Shown piece by piece: positions 23,684 through 35,527 of a stretch of DNA of 64,000 nt. Every line of letters begins with the position of its first letter. Positions within the stretch are counted from its first letter, which is position 1. This DNA is from Silene conica. Lineage: Eukaryota; Streptophyta; Magnoliopsida; Caryophyllales; Caryophyllaceae. A program made the translations under genes and the position numbers. The notes beneath the pieces are model-generated. The model worked only from the letters and a program-made list of their open reading frames with translations, made no database searches and was not told where the DNA came from. The stretch is taken from positions 4,240,649 through 4,304,648 of the forward strand of contig CM055312.2 of assembly GCA_029255685.2 (NCBI GenBank), read 5' to 3'.

Positions 23684-25645
23684 ATGCCTAATACTCGTTC
23701 TTCTGACCAACCACTCGAGCCTTACGACTCAGAGATTGAACGTACCTTTTTCAGGTTAAGACAAGTCGGAGAAGGTTTGCTAGTTGCTTTTGAGCACCCA
23801 GATTCTGAGAAGGATATACACTCTAATTCAGACAGTTCGGAAATCTCTACTACTACTACTGAGAATATGGCTAGAGAGACTCGAACCTTAAGGGAGCTTA
23901 CAGCTCCAAACCTTGACGTTCAACCATTGTGCATCACTTTTCCAGCATTGAATGATGGAGTCACTTTTGAACTGAAGTCGGGTTTGATACATCAACTACC
24001 CAGTTTCAGTGGTATGAGTATTGAGGATCCGAATAAGCATCTTTCGGATTTTCATATTGTTTGCACCGGTATGAAGCCAGCCAATGTCACGGAAGAACAA
24101 TTGAAATTGAGGGCATTTCCTTTCTCCTTGAAGGATAATGCCAGAGATTGGTTAAACTATCTACCATCGGGGAGTATCACTACTTGGGTAGGTATGAAGA
24201 AGGCATTCTTGGAGAAATACTTTCCTCCTTCTCGATCCTCTCACCTGAAAAGAGCCATCAGTAATGTTGAACAACAAGATGGAGAAACTATGTATGAGTT
24301 TCTTGAGAAATTTAAGAAACTTTGTGCTAGTTGTCCCTACTATGGATACTCCGACCAGGATCTTATCATGTATTTTTGTGGAGGCCTGAATCTAGATGAT
24401 CGTCGTATGATTCACTCTGCTTGTGGGGAAATATTGCCAACAAGAATCCAGATGAGGCTTGGGAGGTTATCACAGAGCTAGCTTCTAGACAATTTGAGAG
24501 GAAACCATCACGAAGAGGAGTGAATGCTATGGGTGTTAGTCCTGGATTAGAGGAAAAAGTTGATAATATTGCTTCCACTCTCCGTGATATGCTATCTGGG
24601 AGACAAAGGGCTACTGTTTGTGGCATATGCGCTATTGAGGGTCATCCCAGCGAATTATGCCCTCAAATGCAAGAAGGTGGTGTTGAAGAGGTGAACGGTG
24701 TTTGGGAGAGTACTACCAATAATAGGAAATGGGATCCTTATTCCAAGACCTACAATGAAGGATGGAAAGCTCATCCTAACTTTCGTTGGGTAAATTCCCA
24801 AGCTGGTCCATCATCTGCCCCTCCCAGAGGTCAGTTTCTTCAGCGCCCACAAGGGCAACAATTTACTCAACAAGTGCCACAACAAGCAGCTCCACACGCA
24901 CCACCGAGTTCATCAATGTCCACGGAGGATATGATTTGTGCTCTTACTCTTAGTGTCACTCAAGATAGAGCAGACAACAAGCAAAACTTTAAGAATCTTG
25001 AGAATCAAGTGAGTCAATTGGCTACTGCAGTCAACCGGTTGGAAGCTAAACAATCAGGAGCCCTACCATCTCAAACGGTAGAGAATCCGAGAAAGAATGT
25101 GAGTGCAGTATCCTTGAGAAATGGAAGGCAATTAGAGGAAGTAGAGAAACTAAAAGCTAAGTCCAAAGAAGTTGTCATTCAAGAGGAAGAAGAGATAGTG
25201 ATTGATGATGGGAGTTCACAAGTGATTAAAGAGAATGAAGCGGTGCCTAGTTCAACTGTCACAGACCCACCGGTCCAGATTTATGAGCCCACTCCACCTT
25301 TCCCTGAAGCATTGAAGGATACTCGCAGGAAGGAGCATGACAATGATGTTTACGAAACCTTTCGTAAATGTGAGGTAAATATTCCCCTTCTAGAGTTGCT
25401 GAAAAGTGTCCCTCGGTATGCCAAGTTTTTAAAAGAACTTTGTACTATTAAGAGGAATAATAGGCTTAAGGGGGTCAAGAAGGTGAAGGTAAATGAACAT
25501 GTCTCGGCTATGTTTCAACAAAAATTGCCCACTAAATGTGGAGATCCGGGAGTGTTCACAATACCTTGTACTATAGGAGACACCAAAATTCATAATGCTA
25601 TGCTAGATTTAGGTGCTTCGATTAATGTGATCTCCTATTCTGTCT
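23684..25645 (+). pseudogene. Athila-1 gag and protease-start remnant
   Basis: Starts MPNTRSSDQ, has an Athila-type Retrotrans_gag core (DPNKHLSDFHIVC, FPFSLKDNARDWLNYLP, FLEKYFPPSRSSHLKR), a zinc-knuckle-like CGICAIEGHPSELC, a glutamine-rich linker and LDLGASINVIS at the protease. Family role: particle assembly. Broken. Confidence 0.82.
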
Positions 25646-26016
25646 AAATCACCAAAATTATTACTATATTGCATCGTCTTTTCAGGATATTCATCATCTT
25701 TCTTAGTAGGACTATTAACAGGGGTATTATCGTCATCTTTGCGACTAAGAAACCCGCATACAATAGCAAAGATCACTAGTAGAACATTGAGTGAGCTCCA
25801 ACTTCTCTTTACTAGACCCGGGTTGAACAATTGTCGTGAAAGCGACACAACTGAAGGGATGACAATGGCTAGGAATATGACCGCCGTTACCATCAATACT
25901 ATGACAAGGACTCCAGTATTGAGAAACATAGACGACACACGACGCTGGTGCTGGTGCTGGTGTTGATCGAGTTGGCGGAGCCAGAAAGGAGGAGGGTGTT
26001 CATCATCTTGTTCCAT
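25646..26016 (-). pseudogene. 5' part of a plant membrane-protein gene, truncated
   Basis: Reading leftward from ATG at 26014-26016, about 123 codons remain. N-terminus MEQDDEHPPPFWLRQLDQ, a His/Gln run, then a membrane segment around residues 32-57 (GVLVIVLMVTAVIFLAIVIP). LFNPGLVKRSWSSLNVLLVI and FAIVCGFLSR follow, giving a second hydrophobic segment around 75-92. This pattern matches, from memory, a plant-specific family of small two-segment membrane proteins of unknown function. The sequence stops being host-like at about 25646, where Athila-1 text begins; the last ~12 codons of the open frame are element sequence. Upstream DNA carries a plausible promoter. It may still be transcribed but is probably a truncated gene. 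Confidence 0.62.
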
Positions 26017-26210
26017 AATATGGTTTGGATGAAGATGTGAAAATGGAAATGTTTGTGTTTTTGGTTAAGGGTTGCTTGTGTATGTAATTAAGGAAAGTAA
26101 TTAAGACTTAAGTAAGAAAGGGGGGCACCCTAGTTGGAATGGTGCCCCAAATGAGAGATGGGTTGGTTTGGTTAGAAAGTTTATATGAAGTTATATGTAT
26201 ATATATAGAT
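26017..26210 (-). promoter_or_regulatory. putative promoter and leader of the truncated host gene
   Basis: On the minus strand a TATATATA stretch at about 26197-26208 lies some 185 bp upstream of the ATG, leaving room for a 5' leader of about 150 bp. No introns or start-site evidence can be seen. Confidence 0.4.
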
Positions 26211-26335
26211 TTTACATTGCTTGTGGAGTTGTGGACAATCGATTAAGCTATTAATGATTGAGAACACTTATCATGAAATCGGGATGGAATAAAGAAGTTA
26301 ACAACAATGCATGTGTCTTAAAGACTGGATTAATG

Positions 26336-26520
26336 GTTTTTTTAATTAATGACGAGGAACCAGCAACGGCTACACCCGAGTGTGAGAGACTCGAAGTCTA
26401 TTAAGTATGGACTCGGGCTAAAAATACTTCACAAGATTTTTGCTCTTGAGGAGGCTTAAACCCGGATCTCCTGAAAATTATAACCAAATGTTAACCACTA
26501 AAATTCACCCTTATGGAGAT
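26336..26520 (-). mobile_element. candidate SINE
   Basis: Reading leftward, TTTAGTGGTTAACATTTGG (A-box-like) is followed by GATCCGGGTTTAAGCCTCC (B-box-like), and the stretch ends in ATTAAAAAAAC near 26336. Box fit is moderate and target duplications are weak. Confidence 0.35.
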
Positions 26521-26616
26521 CATTAATTATGCAATTAATGTTGTGTTAGAAATACCATTTTATTTGTCGAGGACAAATATTCTCTTTTTTCTTAAATATT
26601 TTTATTCTCTTTATTA

Positions 26617-26707
26617 CTTCCTCCATTTTTATATAATGTACCCATTTTATTAAAATACTCCACTCATATATTCAACAAATGGGTACATTAAATAAAAACG
26701 GAGGAAG
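26617..26707. mobile_element. Stowaway MITE
   Basis: 91 bp with inverted ends CTTCCTCC...GGAGGAAG flanked by TA (26615-26616, 26708-26709). The ends pair over about 28 bp with small mismatches. A Tc1/mariner-derived non-autonomous element. Confidence 0.85.
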
Positions 26708-26775
26708 TATATTTTTATTGTCAAGTTTGACTATAGATCATGTATATCATTTAACCAATAAATTTAAATTAAAAA

Positions 26776-27371
26776 TGTAACACCCCCATTTATTTAAGAG
26801 CCTTTAGCAAGATATTCTCAAATAAATAGAACTGTTACCACCTCGGAATACCCGAGGTAGTGAATAACAAAGTAAACAAACCAAAGTACTTTATATAAAA
26901 ACTGATTAAATTTAAACTTGATAGTACAACAACTACGAGGTCCAAACTTTGATAAAATAAAAGTACAACTGAAGGTATCTAAGTGTGAGTTAACTCTAAG
27001 TAGGTCCAAGCCATGTCTCTCTCCATGCCCAAGCTCCTAATCCATCTGTCACTGACCTGTAAAATCTACTCCCCATTCCGGATCATCGTAGGTGTCACAC
27101 GAATACACAGGGTCAACCGCGAGGTTGAGTAGGTAAAACATCAAAGAGACATAAATGAGAACAGATTAGAACACAACTCCGTCTCCATATCACCAGTTAT
27201 CCACTTCACCTCCACCACTCCACACCTCCATCACAACACACCTCCATCACAACACACCTCCCATGGCCATATCACAAGTCCCGAAGTTCACCATCCTTTG
27301 GTCAACAACTAAACGCCACCTAACTTCAAATACTAGTAAAAGTACTTCACTTCAATTCACGAGTTGTCACA
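26776..27371 (-). repeat. short F LTR-end copy (3' LTR position)
   Basis: Its left end is the F end TGTAACACCCCC. Read on the minus strand it begins TGTGACAACTC right after the purine tract, unlike the TGTAATAC start of other F LTRs. So it is a recombined or internally deleted LTR of 596 bp. Confidence 0.6.
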
Positions 27372-27600
27372 TTCTACCCTACTTAAGAAAACTTTGTCCC
27401 CAAAGTTTAACGTACCACCAAATTAAAGAGTACATCACGAAACACAATAACATGCAGAACAGAAGTAATCAGGATTATCAAATGTATTCAACAATCACAA
27501 CATACCAAATAACCATGTCATAACAACAAGTCATACCCTAAGATCATTAAGATTTTACAATCCTACCCTCCTTAAAACATGGTTACGTCCCCGTAACCTC
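27372..27600 (-). other. two hairpin plus purine-tract modules
   Basis: On the minus strand: GGTTACG-GGGA-CGTAACC (27598-27581) followed by TTAAGGAGGGTAGGATTG, and AAACTTTG-GGGA-CAAAGTTT (27408-27389) followed by CTTAAGTAGGGTAGAA. Same architecture as 20337-20490 with different stem bases. Confidence 0.7.
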
Positions 27601-29716
27601 AGTATAACGTTTCTAGCCCCTTACACCGTCTTACTCATTACTCTATCTCATAAGACCGCAAATCAATATATCCATCTCAATATTTATTTCAAACTCAGAA
27701 TAGAACTCGACAACCAAGGTCATACTGGACCGTAGACACAACGTGGCACAACGGTCTAAACTCATAACTTAAACCAGCAACCCATTCTCATCCCAATCTC
27801 GATATCAATATCGTCAAATATTCCATTTAAGAAACTGCTATACCAAACTGACCTTATCAACTCAATCTCATCCGTACTTACCTTCAAAGTTCATTGACAT
27901 ACTTGTATACATACTCATCATTCCACTATTCATAAAACACGAACGTGTACGCCATAAAACAAGAACTCGTACATAGCTCAGACTAATCAATTACTAAAAG
28001 TTTTTCCCATCTCACAACCAAAAGAATTATCACATCAATAGAAAATTTTAACTATCAGAATATAAGGACAAGTACTAATATTCAACTCAATCAGTACTCA
28101 AAAGAGGCTCATATCAACTATCATATAACATATAACTTCGAACAATAATAAAGTATTAGGGTCGCTAGGATCGTGTTACGTAGTAAAACAGATTCGGAAT
28201 AGATAACACTTACACACCCATGAAATTTTAGCGCAAGCTAGTATTTACAACTACATAAATAATCAAGGAAGCTCATAGTTCATAATTGACAATTTAAAAC
28301 GTTTCATGTTCATAACCATATTTTGAAGCAAACCATATTTAGGAAAAGACATAGCGCAAAATTAATTAACGTAATTTAAACATGGAACAGGGACATGCCT
28401 CATAAGATATTCATAACTTATTGACTTCGCAAGATCGTTGAACATTCCCAGATATCAATTAGTTAGTATATTTCACTTAGGTACATCCCCCGTCCACTCA
28501 TATTACATCATTTATCATGGAGCTATTATTATACGTGGTTTGCACAATAAGAGATCTATACGATGCGCATCAATTAAACATTCAAGTTGGTTTTCCATCG
28601 ACACATTGTTACAGAATTGTCATATTGTAAACAATCACCATAATTTATCAAACATCAAGCTTCCTTTGAAAACATTTTAAAAAAAAAATTTGAAACAATT
28701 AAGAGGTAGTTTGTGATAATTATAAACTCAACCAAGGACAATTTTTACCAACTACAGCTCCGATTTAAGACTACACGGAGGCATTCTAATTCTTCTGTTC
28801 TAACATTATTCTTTTAGTTCATGGACTATGAAAGTTTTAGCGATAACAGTAAACGAATTCATCAGACTAGTACTTCCATAAATCACATGTCATCCAGTTA
28901 GCATTTCAACACATCGTGACCAGATTCTAAATATAACAATATGCAATTCACTGTATGGTGTAGAATTACACTTGAAAAGTTATGAAGATCATAATCACAG
29001 GGAACTAGACAGAGATAACCATTAATATACGAAAGAACATCCACCAGACTCACTTTGTTCTAATCATTACCATTACGCATAACCATTAGGTTGCTATGTC
29101 ATACCAGTAAGCTTACCAGTTAAATTCCTTCTGCCACTTGGCGGGACTCTTCTCGGATAAACATGCCTTTGACATCACATACGAGCAGCACATCTTTAAA
29201 ATTTAGACATATAATTGAAATGATTTTACATTAAATTTGACGAGATAAACAAGGTTACGCCCCCATATAGTGGGGTTCATACTCATACCTTATGCGGTTA
29301 TGCCCGCTATTCATGTTACTAAAGCCATATCAGGATATCACGTGATCACATCTCATAATTCACATTTGATTAAGATTTTATACGAAACTTACATACCTCA
29401 CAACTTCACTAATAAAACGTTATGCAACAACTTACAAAAATCATAATTAAATAACAGCTTAGCCAACGTGCGAGCAACATAATCTTTTAGTGAATGTAAG
29501 GAATTAGTTAAACAGAGGAAAAAAATATCGAATGCATACATCAAGGAAATTATTTAACACAATGTTTACAGCTCGAACGATTTGGACAATAACTTTACAG
29601 CATTTCAACAAAATTCTAGGCATCTTGCAGAATTCACAATTGAATAACAACTCGTTGAGATATCATATGGCGTAACATTTTGAAAACGTGAACGAACATT
29701 CTGAACAGTGCCACTT
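27601..29716 (-). other. non-coding internal DNA of F element
   Basis: AT-rich and without a convincing reading frame on either strand. No gag-pol motif seen. Nothing else recognised. Confidence 0.5.
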
Positions 29717-32700
29717 TGTAACACCCCCATTTATTTAAGAGCCTTTAGCAAGACATTCTCAAATAAATAGAGTTGTTACCATCTCGGAATGACCGAGGTA
29801 GTGAATAACAAGTAAACAAACCAAAGTACTTTATATAAAAACTGATTAAATTTTAAACTTTTAATATTACATCGATTACACAAAGAATAAAAGTACAACT
29901 GATAACATCTAGCTATGTGATCTAATTCTAAGTAGGTCCAAGCCATGTCTCTCTCTCCTTGCCCAAGCTCCTAGTCCACCTGTCTCTGACCTGTAGAATC
30001 TACTCCCCATTCCGGATCATCGTAGGTGTACACGAATACACTGTCAACCTCGCGGTTGAGTAGGGTAACACAAAAGTAAATAATGCAATAGATATGATAA
30101 GCAAATGCCATGATATGCTCGAGCTCAATCACAATCTCAATCTCAATCTCATCTCATACCCTTGCACCAAGCCATACCGAACCTCCCAGCAGACTATAAT
30201 CGGTCGTCACCGAACACCAGCTCAATAGCTGATAAGACACCAGGCCTGGTCTGCAGAACCACCCTGGGCTTTATATCAGAACAATATCTGATCCATAACT
30301 TTCTCAGTAACCAATGCATATGCTATGCTCATGAATGCAACGATATAATTATTCAATCATGCTATCAAATAATGAAATGCTCATGACATTACCAATAATT
30401 CACAATCAATCCAACCAATATCAATCTCACATCAATCATGCTCAGCATCCATAACACACAATACCACATCCATTCATAACACATCATAGAGTATAAGGTC
30501 AGTGTATCCTACCTGGATAGCAATATAGTCTCATCTCGCAGCTAACATCCAATCAGTCGAATCACTTCAATACATACTCAACACCTAACAAAATAATATA
30601 CTTAATTACTAACTAATACAATTACGCAACCAATATAATATATCGATTATTCAAATTAATTATTTAAATAATATATTACGCACAACGAGACCGTATTAAA
30701 CACGACTACTTCAATTAACTCGATTAACCCGTCTTTGTTACTTTTATAACTAATTTCAATTCAATAACCGAACATAGAAAACGAACTATTTATGGCCGTC
30801 ACATTCTTATATAAAATTACTTAACAACTTTAATAATTACTAACATGAACGAAATTGCTAACAATAATAATCATATTAACAACGATAATATTATCACGAT
30901 AACAATATTAATAATATTAATAATAATAGCAACATTAATAATAATAAGAATAAGAATGATGATAACAACAATAATAGTAATGATAACATCTACTAATGAT
31001 AATACTAATCATAATAATAATAATATTAGTCATCATAGCACAATCATGTCAATACCAACTATAATATTAATACTAACATATAATATTAATAATATACCAA
31101 TCAATAATAATAATAATAATGCACAAACCAAAAACAACCCATATAAACATATTATCATATGGTATTATTAATAATAATTGTGATAGTATAATGTTTTTAA
31201 TTTTGATACACCTCACGTCATGACAACAACAACGAACACAACTCAACCAAAACAGCCCCCACCTCGTTACTAACATCCTGACAGCCTCCCAAACCGACCC
31301 TCCATGACCCCCTTCTGCCGCCTGTACCACCACCAAACCCCGGTGCCTGCCACCACTGCACCATGGCGAACCAATGGACACTCCCCTCGACAACTCCCTC
31401 GCCCTAACCTGCCGTCGCCAGCCCCTGCAACAACCGTGGTCCGTGTAAAACTCTCCTGTAACAAACCCAGAAATTGTGTACCCCTTCCGTAAACCTGACT
31501 CCAACCACCAGTACCACCGCTCTAATCGCCACCTGACTCTTCCATCGACCCCTCTTACCTTCCACGACCCCCTGGTGGTAACCACCAGGCCCTCGACACC
31601 CTCACAACACCAACAATTGTCACCCTAAGAAGGCCCCACAAACACGCCCCCTACACCCCTGTTTCTGCCGCTTATTGTCTTTTGTTCTCCTAACCATTTT
31701 ACGACCACCACTAACCACCAACAACAACCAAAATAAATTATAAACACCCTTCAATAAACTCGTACCAAAAACGAGACCGTTACACGCTTCAAATAAGCAA
31801 CCAAAAACGCAACAGAGAGTGAACAAGGTGACTGTCGACAAGAGTATGATGTTTATAGGGATGTCCATGGTGGTCGTATGGTGATTTAATGATGACAAAC
31901 ATGATATACATACTAAAAGGACTATTTAAGACTATATTACCCAGATTCGAAAGTATGAAAAAACACAATAAATCACTTACGAACTCGTTGCTGCGCAAGG
32001 GTTGAAACGCTGTTCGAGCAGGTTGTTCTTGTGTTGATTTTTTGCTCTTTTGTTCTCCTACTCTCACGGTGGACCAGAAGGATTTAGGGTGTAGAAAAGC
32101 TCGGGAGGCAGACGAGGTTTAGGAGGGGGAGTAGGGTTTTTGGTGAGTGTCGATGGAGGCAGCTATGTGATACGGTGGTTAAGGCTTTTTTTTGTTTGTT
32201 TTGTGTTTGTCGATGGATGGTGTACTAGGGTTACTATGTTTGCAAATCATAGGTTAGGTTGAATTACATGGTTCTCATCATCACCCCGGGCCAAGCCCAT
32301 CACAAAGCCCATTACGCATCTCTAGGCACTACATTATCTATATACCGTTCTCGACTCGAAACTTGAAAATAACGAGTACGTTCAAATAATTACTCTAATT
32401 AAATTAATTACAAGGATATAAACTTACTTAGCACTTCTTACATAAGAATATGTAAGAATATAGGATTTAAATACCTTTACGACTTAATGATAAAACCAGT
32501 ATAGATGAGAAATAAAGAGAAAATAATAAATATATTTAATCATAAATATATTATCAAAATTAAAGAAAATACGAACGAATGTTTATGGAATAATTATGAA
32601 ATATATAAAATAATTATGAAATATGAAATAATCGTAGAAATACTATTTATAAAATAATAACAATTTACGTAAAATACTTTATAAACATTCCATTCGAAAT

Positions 32701-32758
32701 ACTTGTATAAAACATGGTTTGACTGCCGTTGACCGAGGCTAAAATACGGGGTATTACA
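29717..32758 (-). repeat. family F LTR, complete
   Basis: Minus-strand ends TGTAATACCCCG (32758) and GGGGGTGTTACA (29717), 3.04 kb. It holds the interrupted AAT microsatellite (about 30850-31110) and the GT-rich centre. Beyond the LTR end the minus strand reads AAAGTGG and then leaves the expected primer-site sequence. No matching target duplication is seen. Confidence 0.8.
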
Positions 32759-33859
32759 GTTGAAACTATGCACAAGCAATAACCAAGTTTTAAATGATTT
32801 TTGTTACAAAAGATAGGTCAAAACGGAACTATGCAGTAACAGTCTGACTACTGTCAAATAAAAGGTTTATTTCTCCCAAAGACATAACTCATGTCAAGAT
32901 AAAACATTAGCATTGTAAACCCACTCAGAAGGTTATCATACATAAAATTTCATACTTAAACATGGAACACATCTAAAATGACATCCCGTACCAACAAGGT
33001 AACATTCAGGAAACTTATTAAAACAATTTGGTTCGTTTACAACTTCACATTGCTTCCTCGAAGATCAATCGTTCTTCTTCCGAAACACGTTGACATAAAA
33101 TTTTGGAGTATAGACATCACTGGTACCATATTAACATTTATATCTCATTTCAACAATAATTATCATCTAGAACACGGTGACAATTTCGAAACTGAATGTA
33201 GGCTCCACTAAATAACTCGATAGTTGTACATGGGTATATAAATAGGTTAGTTTCTACCATCACGCAATCGCAACATATTCAAGTATGGAAATATAACTAG
33301 GAGTTACTACGATGTTCCGCATATCACTAGACATGGATTACTATACATATAACCATAAGGTCAACTGAATTCCTCATCCTTACTAGGAGTTAAACATCAA
33401 AATCATATAATACGATAGTCAGTTAATACCAGGAAATCGTATGAATATTTCGAAATACCAAACTCAATTGATCACATCACTTTTAAATATCGCCCAACAG
33501 TTACTTATCCATATACTTGAAATTTATACTCAACCATCCAGCTCGATTCACATACTAATATCAATCATAATCTCCAATAACATTATTAGATAGCCACAGT
33601 TCACATATTTCTTACCTCATTCTTCTCCTGTAAGAGTATTAGTACAAAATATCTAGGTCGCTATACCGTCTACCCCACTCTTCATTTACTCTCATTGGGT
33701 TCCCGAAACAGAACAGAAAGGGCCCAGGTTTGGTGTGAGGGGGCCCCTAACTCATACCGTTCCTTTTTGGGGCTCCTATCAGTTTCATCTCGGGGTTCAT
33801 TTTATTTGACTCGTCCTACGTTCATTATTATTCATTTAGTTTAGGCCTGAGGATCGTTC
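32759..33859 (-). other. non-coding internal DNA next to primer site
   Basis: No recognisable coding sequence. Carries text like GGGGCCCCTAACTC and runs to the primer-binding site at its right end. Nothing else recognised. Confidence 0.45.
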
Positions 33860-33871
33860 GCTCTGATACCA
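33860..33871 (-). other. primer-binding site of F element
   Basis: Reverse complement of TGGTATCAGAGC, three bases inside the LTR end at 33875. This fixes the minus orientation of the element. Confidence 0.88.
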
Positions 33872-33874
33872 CTT

Positions 33875-34457
33875 TGTAACACCCCCATTTATTTAAGAGC
33901 CTTTAGCAAGACATTCTCAAATAAATAGAACTGTTACCACCTCGGAATACCCGAGGTAGTGAATAACGAAGTAAACAAACCAAAGTACTTTATATAAAAG
34001 CTGATTAAATTTAAACTTGATAGTACAACAACTACGAGGTCTAAACTTTGATAAAATAAAAGTACAATTGAAGGTATCTAAGTGTGAGCTAACTCTAAGT
34101 AGGTCCAAGCCATGTCTCTCTCCATGCCCAAGCTCCTAATCCATCTGTCACTGACCTGTAAAATCTACTCCCCATTCCGGATCATCGTAGGTGTCACACG
34201 AATACACAGGGTCAACCGCGAGGTTGAGAAGGTAAAACATCAAAGAGACATAAATGAGAACAGATTAGAACACAACTCCGTCTCCATATCACCAGTTATC
34301 CACTTCACCTCCACCACTCCACACCTCCATCACACCACACCTCCCATCACATCACATCACATCACACCACTCCACACCTCCCATGGCCATATCACAAGTC
34401 TCATATCACAAGACCCATATCACAAGACCCTTATCACAAGACCCATTTCACATCCTT
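33875..34457 (-). repeat. tandem partial copy of the F LTR end
   Basis: 583 bp nearly the same as the adjacent 34458-35030, ending in CATATCACAAGACC-type short repeats. It looks like a tandem duplication of the LTR end. Confidence 0.78.
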
Positions 34458-35492
34458 TGTAACACCCCCATTTATTTAAGAGCCTTTAGCAAGACATTCT
34501 CAAATAAATAGAACTGTTACCACCTCGGAATACCCGAGGTAGTGAATAACGAAGTAAACAAACCAAAGTACTTTATATAAAAACTGATTAAATTTAAACT
34601 TGATAGTACAACAACTACGAGGTCCAAACTTTGATAAAATAAAAGTACAACTGAAGGTATCTAAGTGTGAGCTAACTCTAAGTAGGTCCAAGCCATGTCT
34701 CTCTCCATGCCCACGCTCCTAATCCATCTGTCACTGACCTGTAAAATCTACTCCCCATTCCGGATCATCGTAGGTGTCACACGAATACACAGGGTCAACC
34801 GCGAGGTTGAGTAGGTAAAACATCAAAGAGACATAAATGAGAACAGATTAGAACACAACTCCGTCTCCATATCACCAGTTATCCACTTCACCTCCACCAC
34901 TCCACACCTCCATCACACCACACCTCCCATCACATCACACCACTCCACACCTCCCATGGCCATATCACAAGTCCCATATCACAAGACCCATATCACAAGA
35001 CCCTTATCACAAGACCCATTTCACATCTCCGTTCTCCACAGTGATCAATAATAATAATAATAGAGTCCACAGTACAATAATAATCAATTATATCAAACTC
35101 GTAATAAGCATCACTTACACATTTCATGTCATAACATGAATCATAATATATTTCCCCTACCTCAATTGCGGATTGACAACCGAACAGCTGCTAGAAATGT
35201 TCCACCTTGAACAACCGAACTCAGTTCCTATAATTAGTACTGAATATCAATTTCTACCCATACAATCGCATTACAAAAATTACTTGACCTTATTCAATAC
35301 TCATATCAATTATTATGAACTCCCCATTCATATCAATCATCACTAGTCAATTAACTTACTAATTATAGACTTACTATATATAGACAGTAACAATCATAAC
35401 TAGTATATATCATGCAACTATAACCCATGGTAAAATAATAACAACACCACTACTCTTAACAAAATAATTGTGAATAATGATAAAACAATATG

Positions 35493-35527
<35 letters not shown>

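Larger units (their letters stand above)
22280..25645 (+). mobile_element. Athila-1, truncated Ty3/gypsy Athila element
   Basis: 5' LTR, primer-binding site, gag and the start of protease are present. Homology with the whole Athila at 48678 ends mid-protease at about 25645, where host gene sequence starts; pol, third ORF and 3' LTR are absent. Broken, with a large truncation and few other breaks. It inserted into the F LTR, so it is younger than that LTR. Confidence 0.85.
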
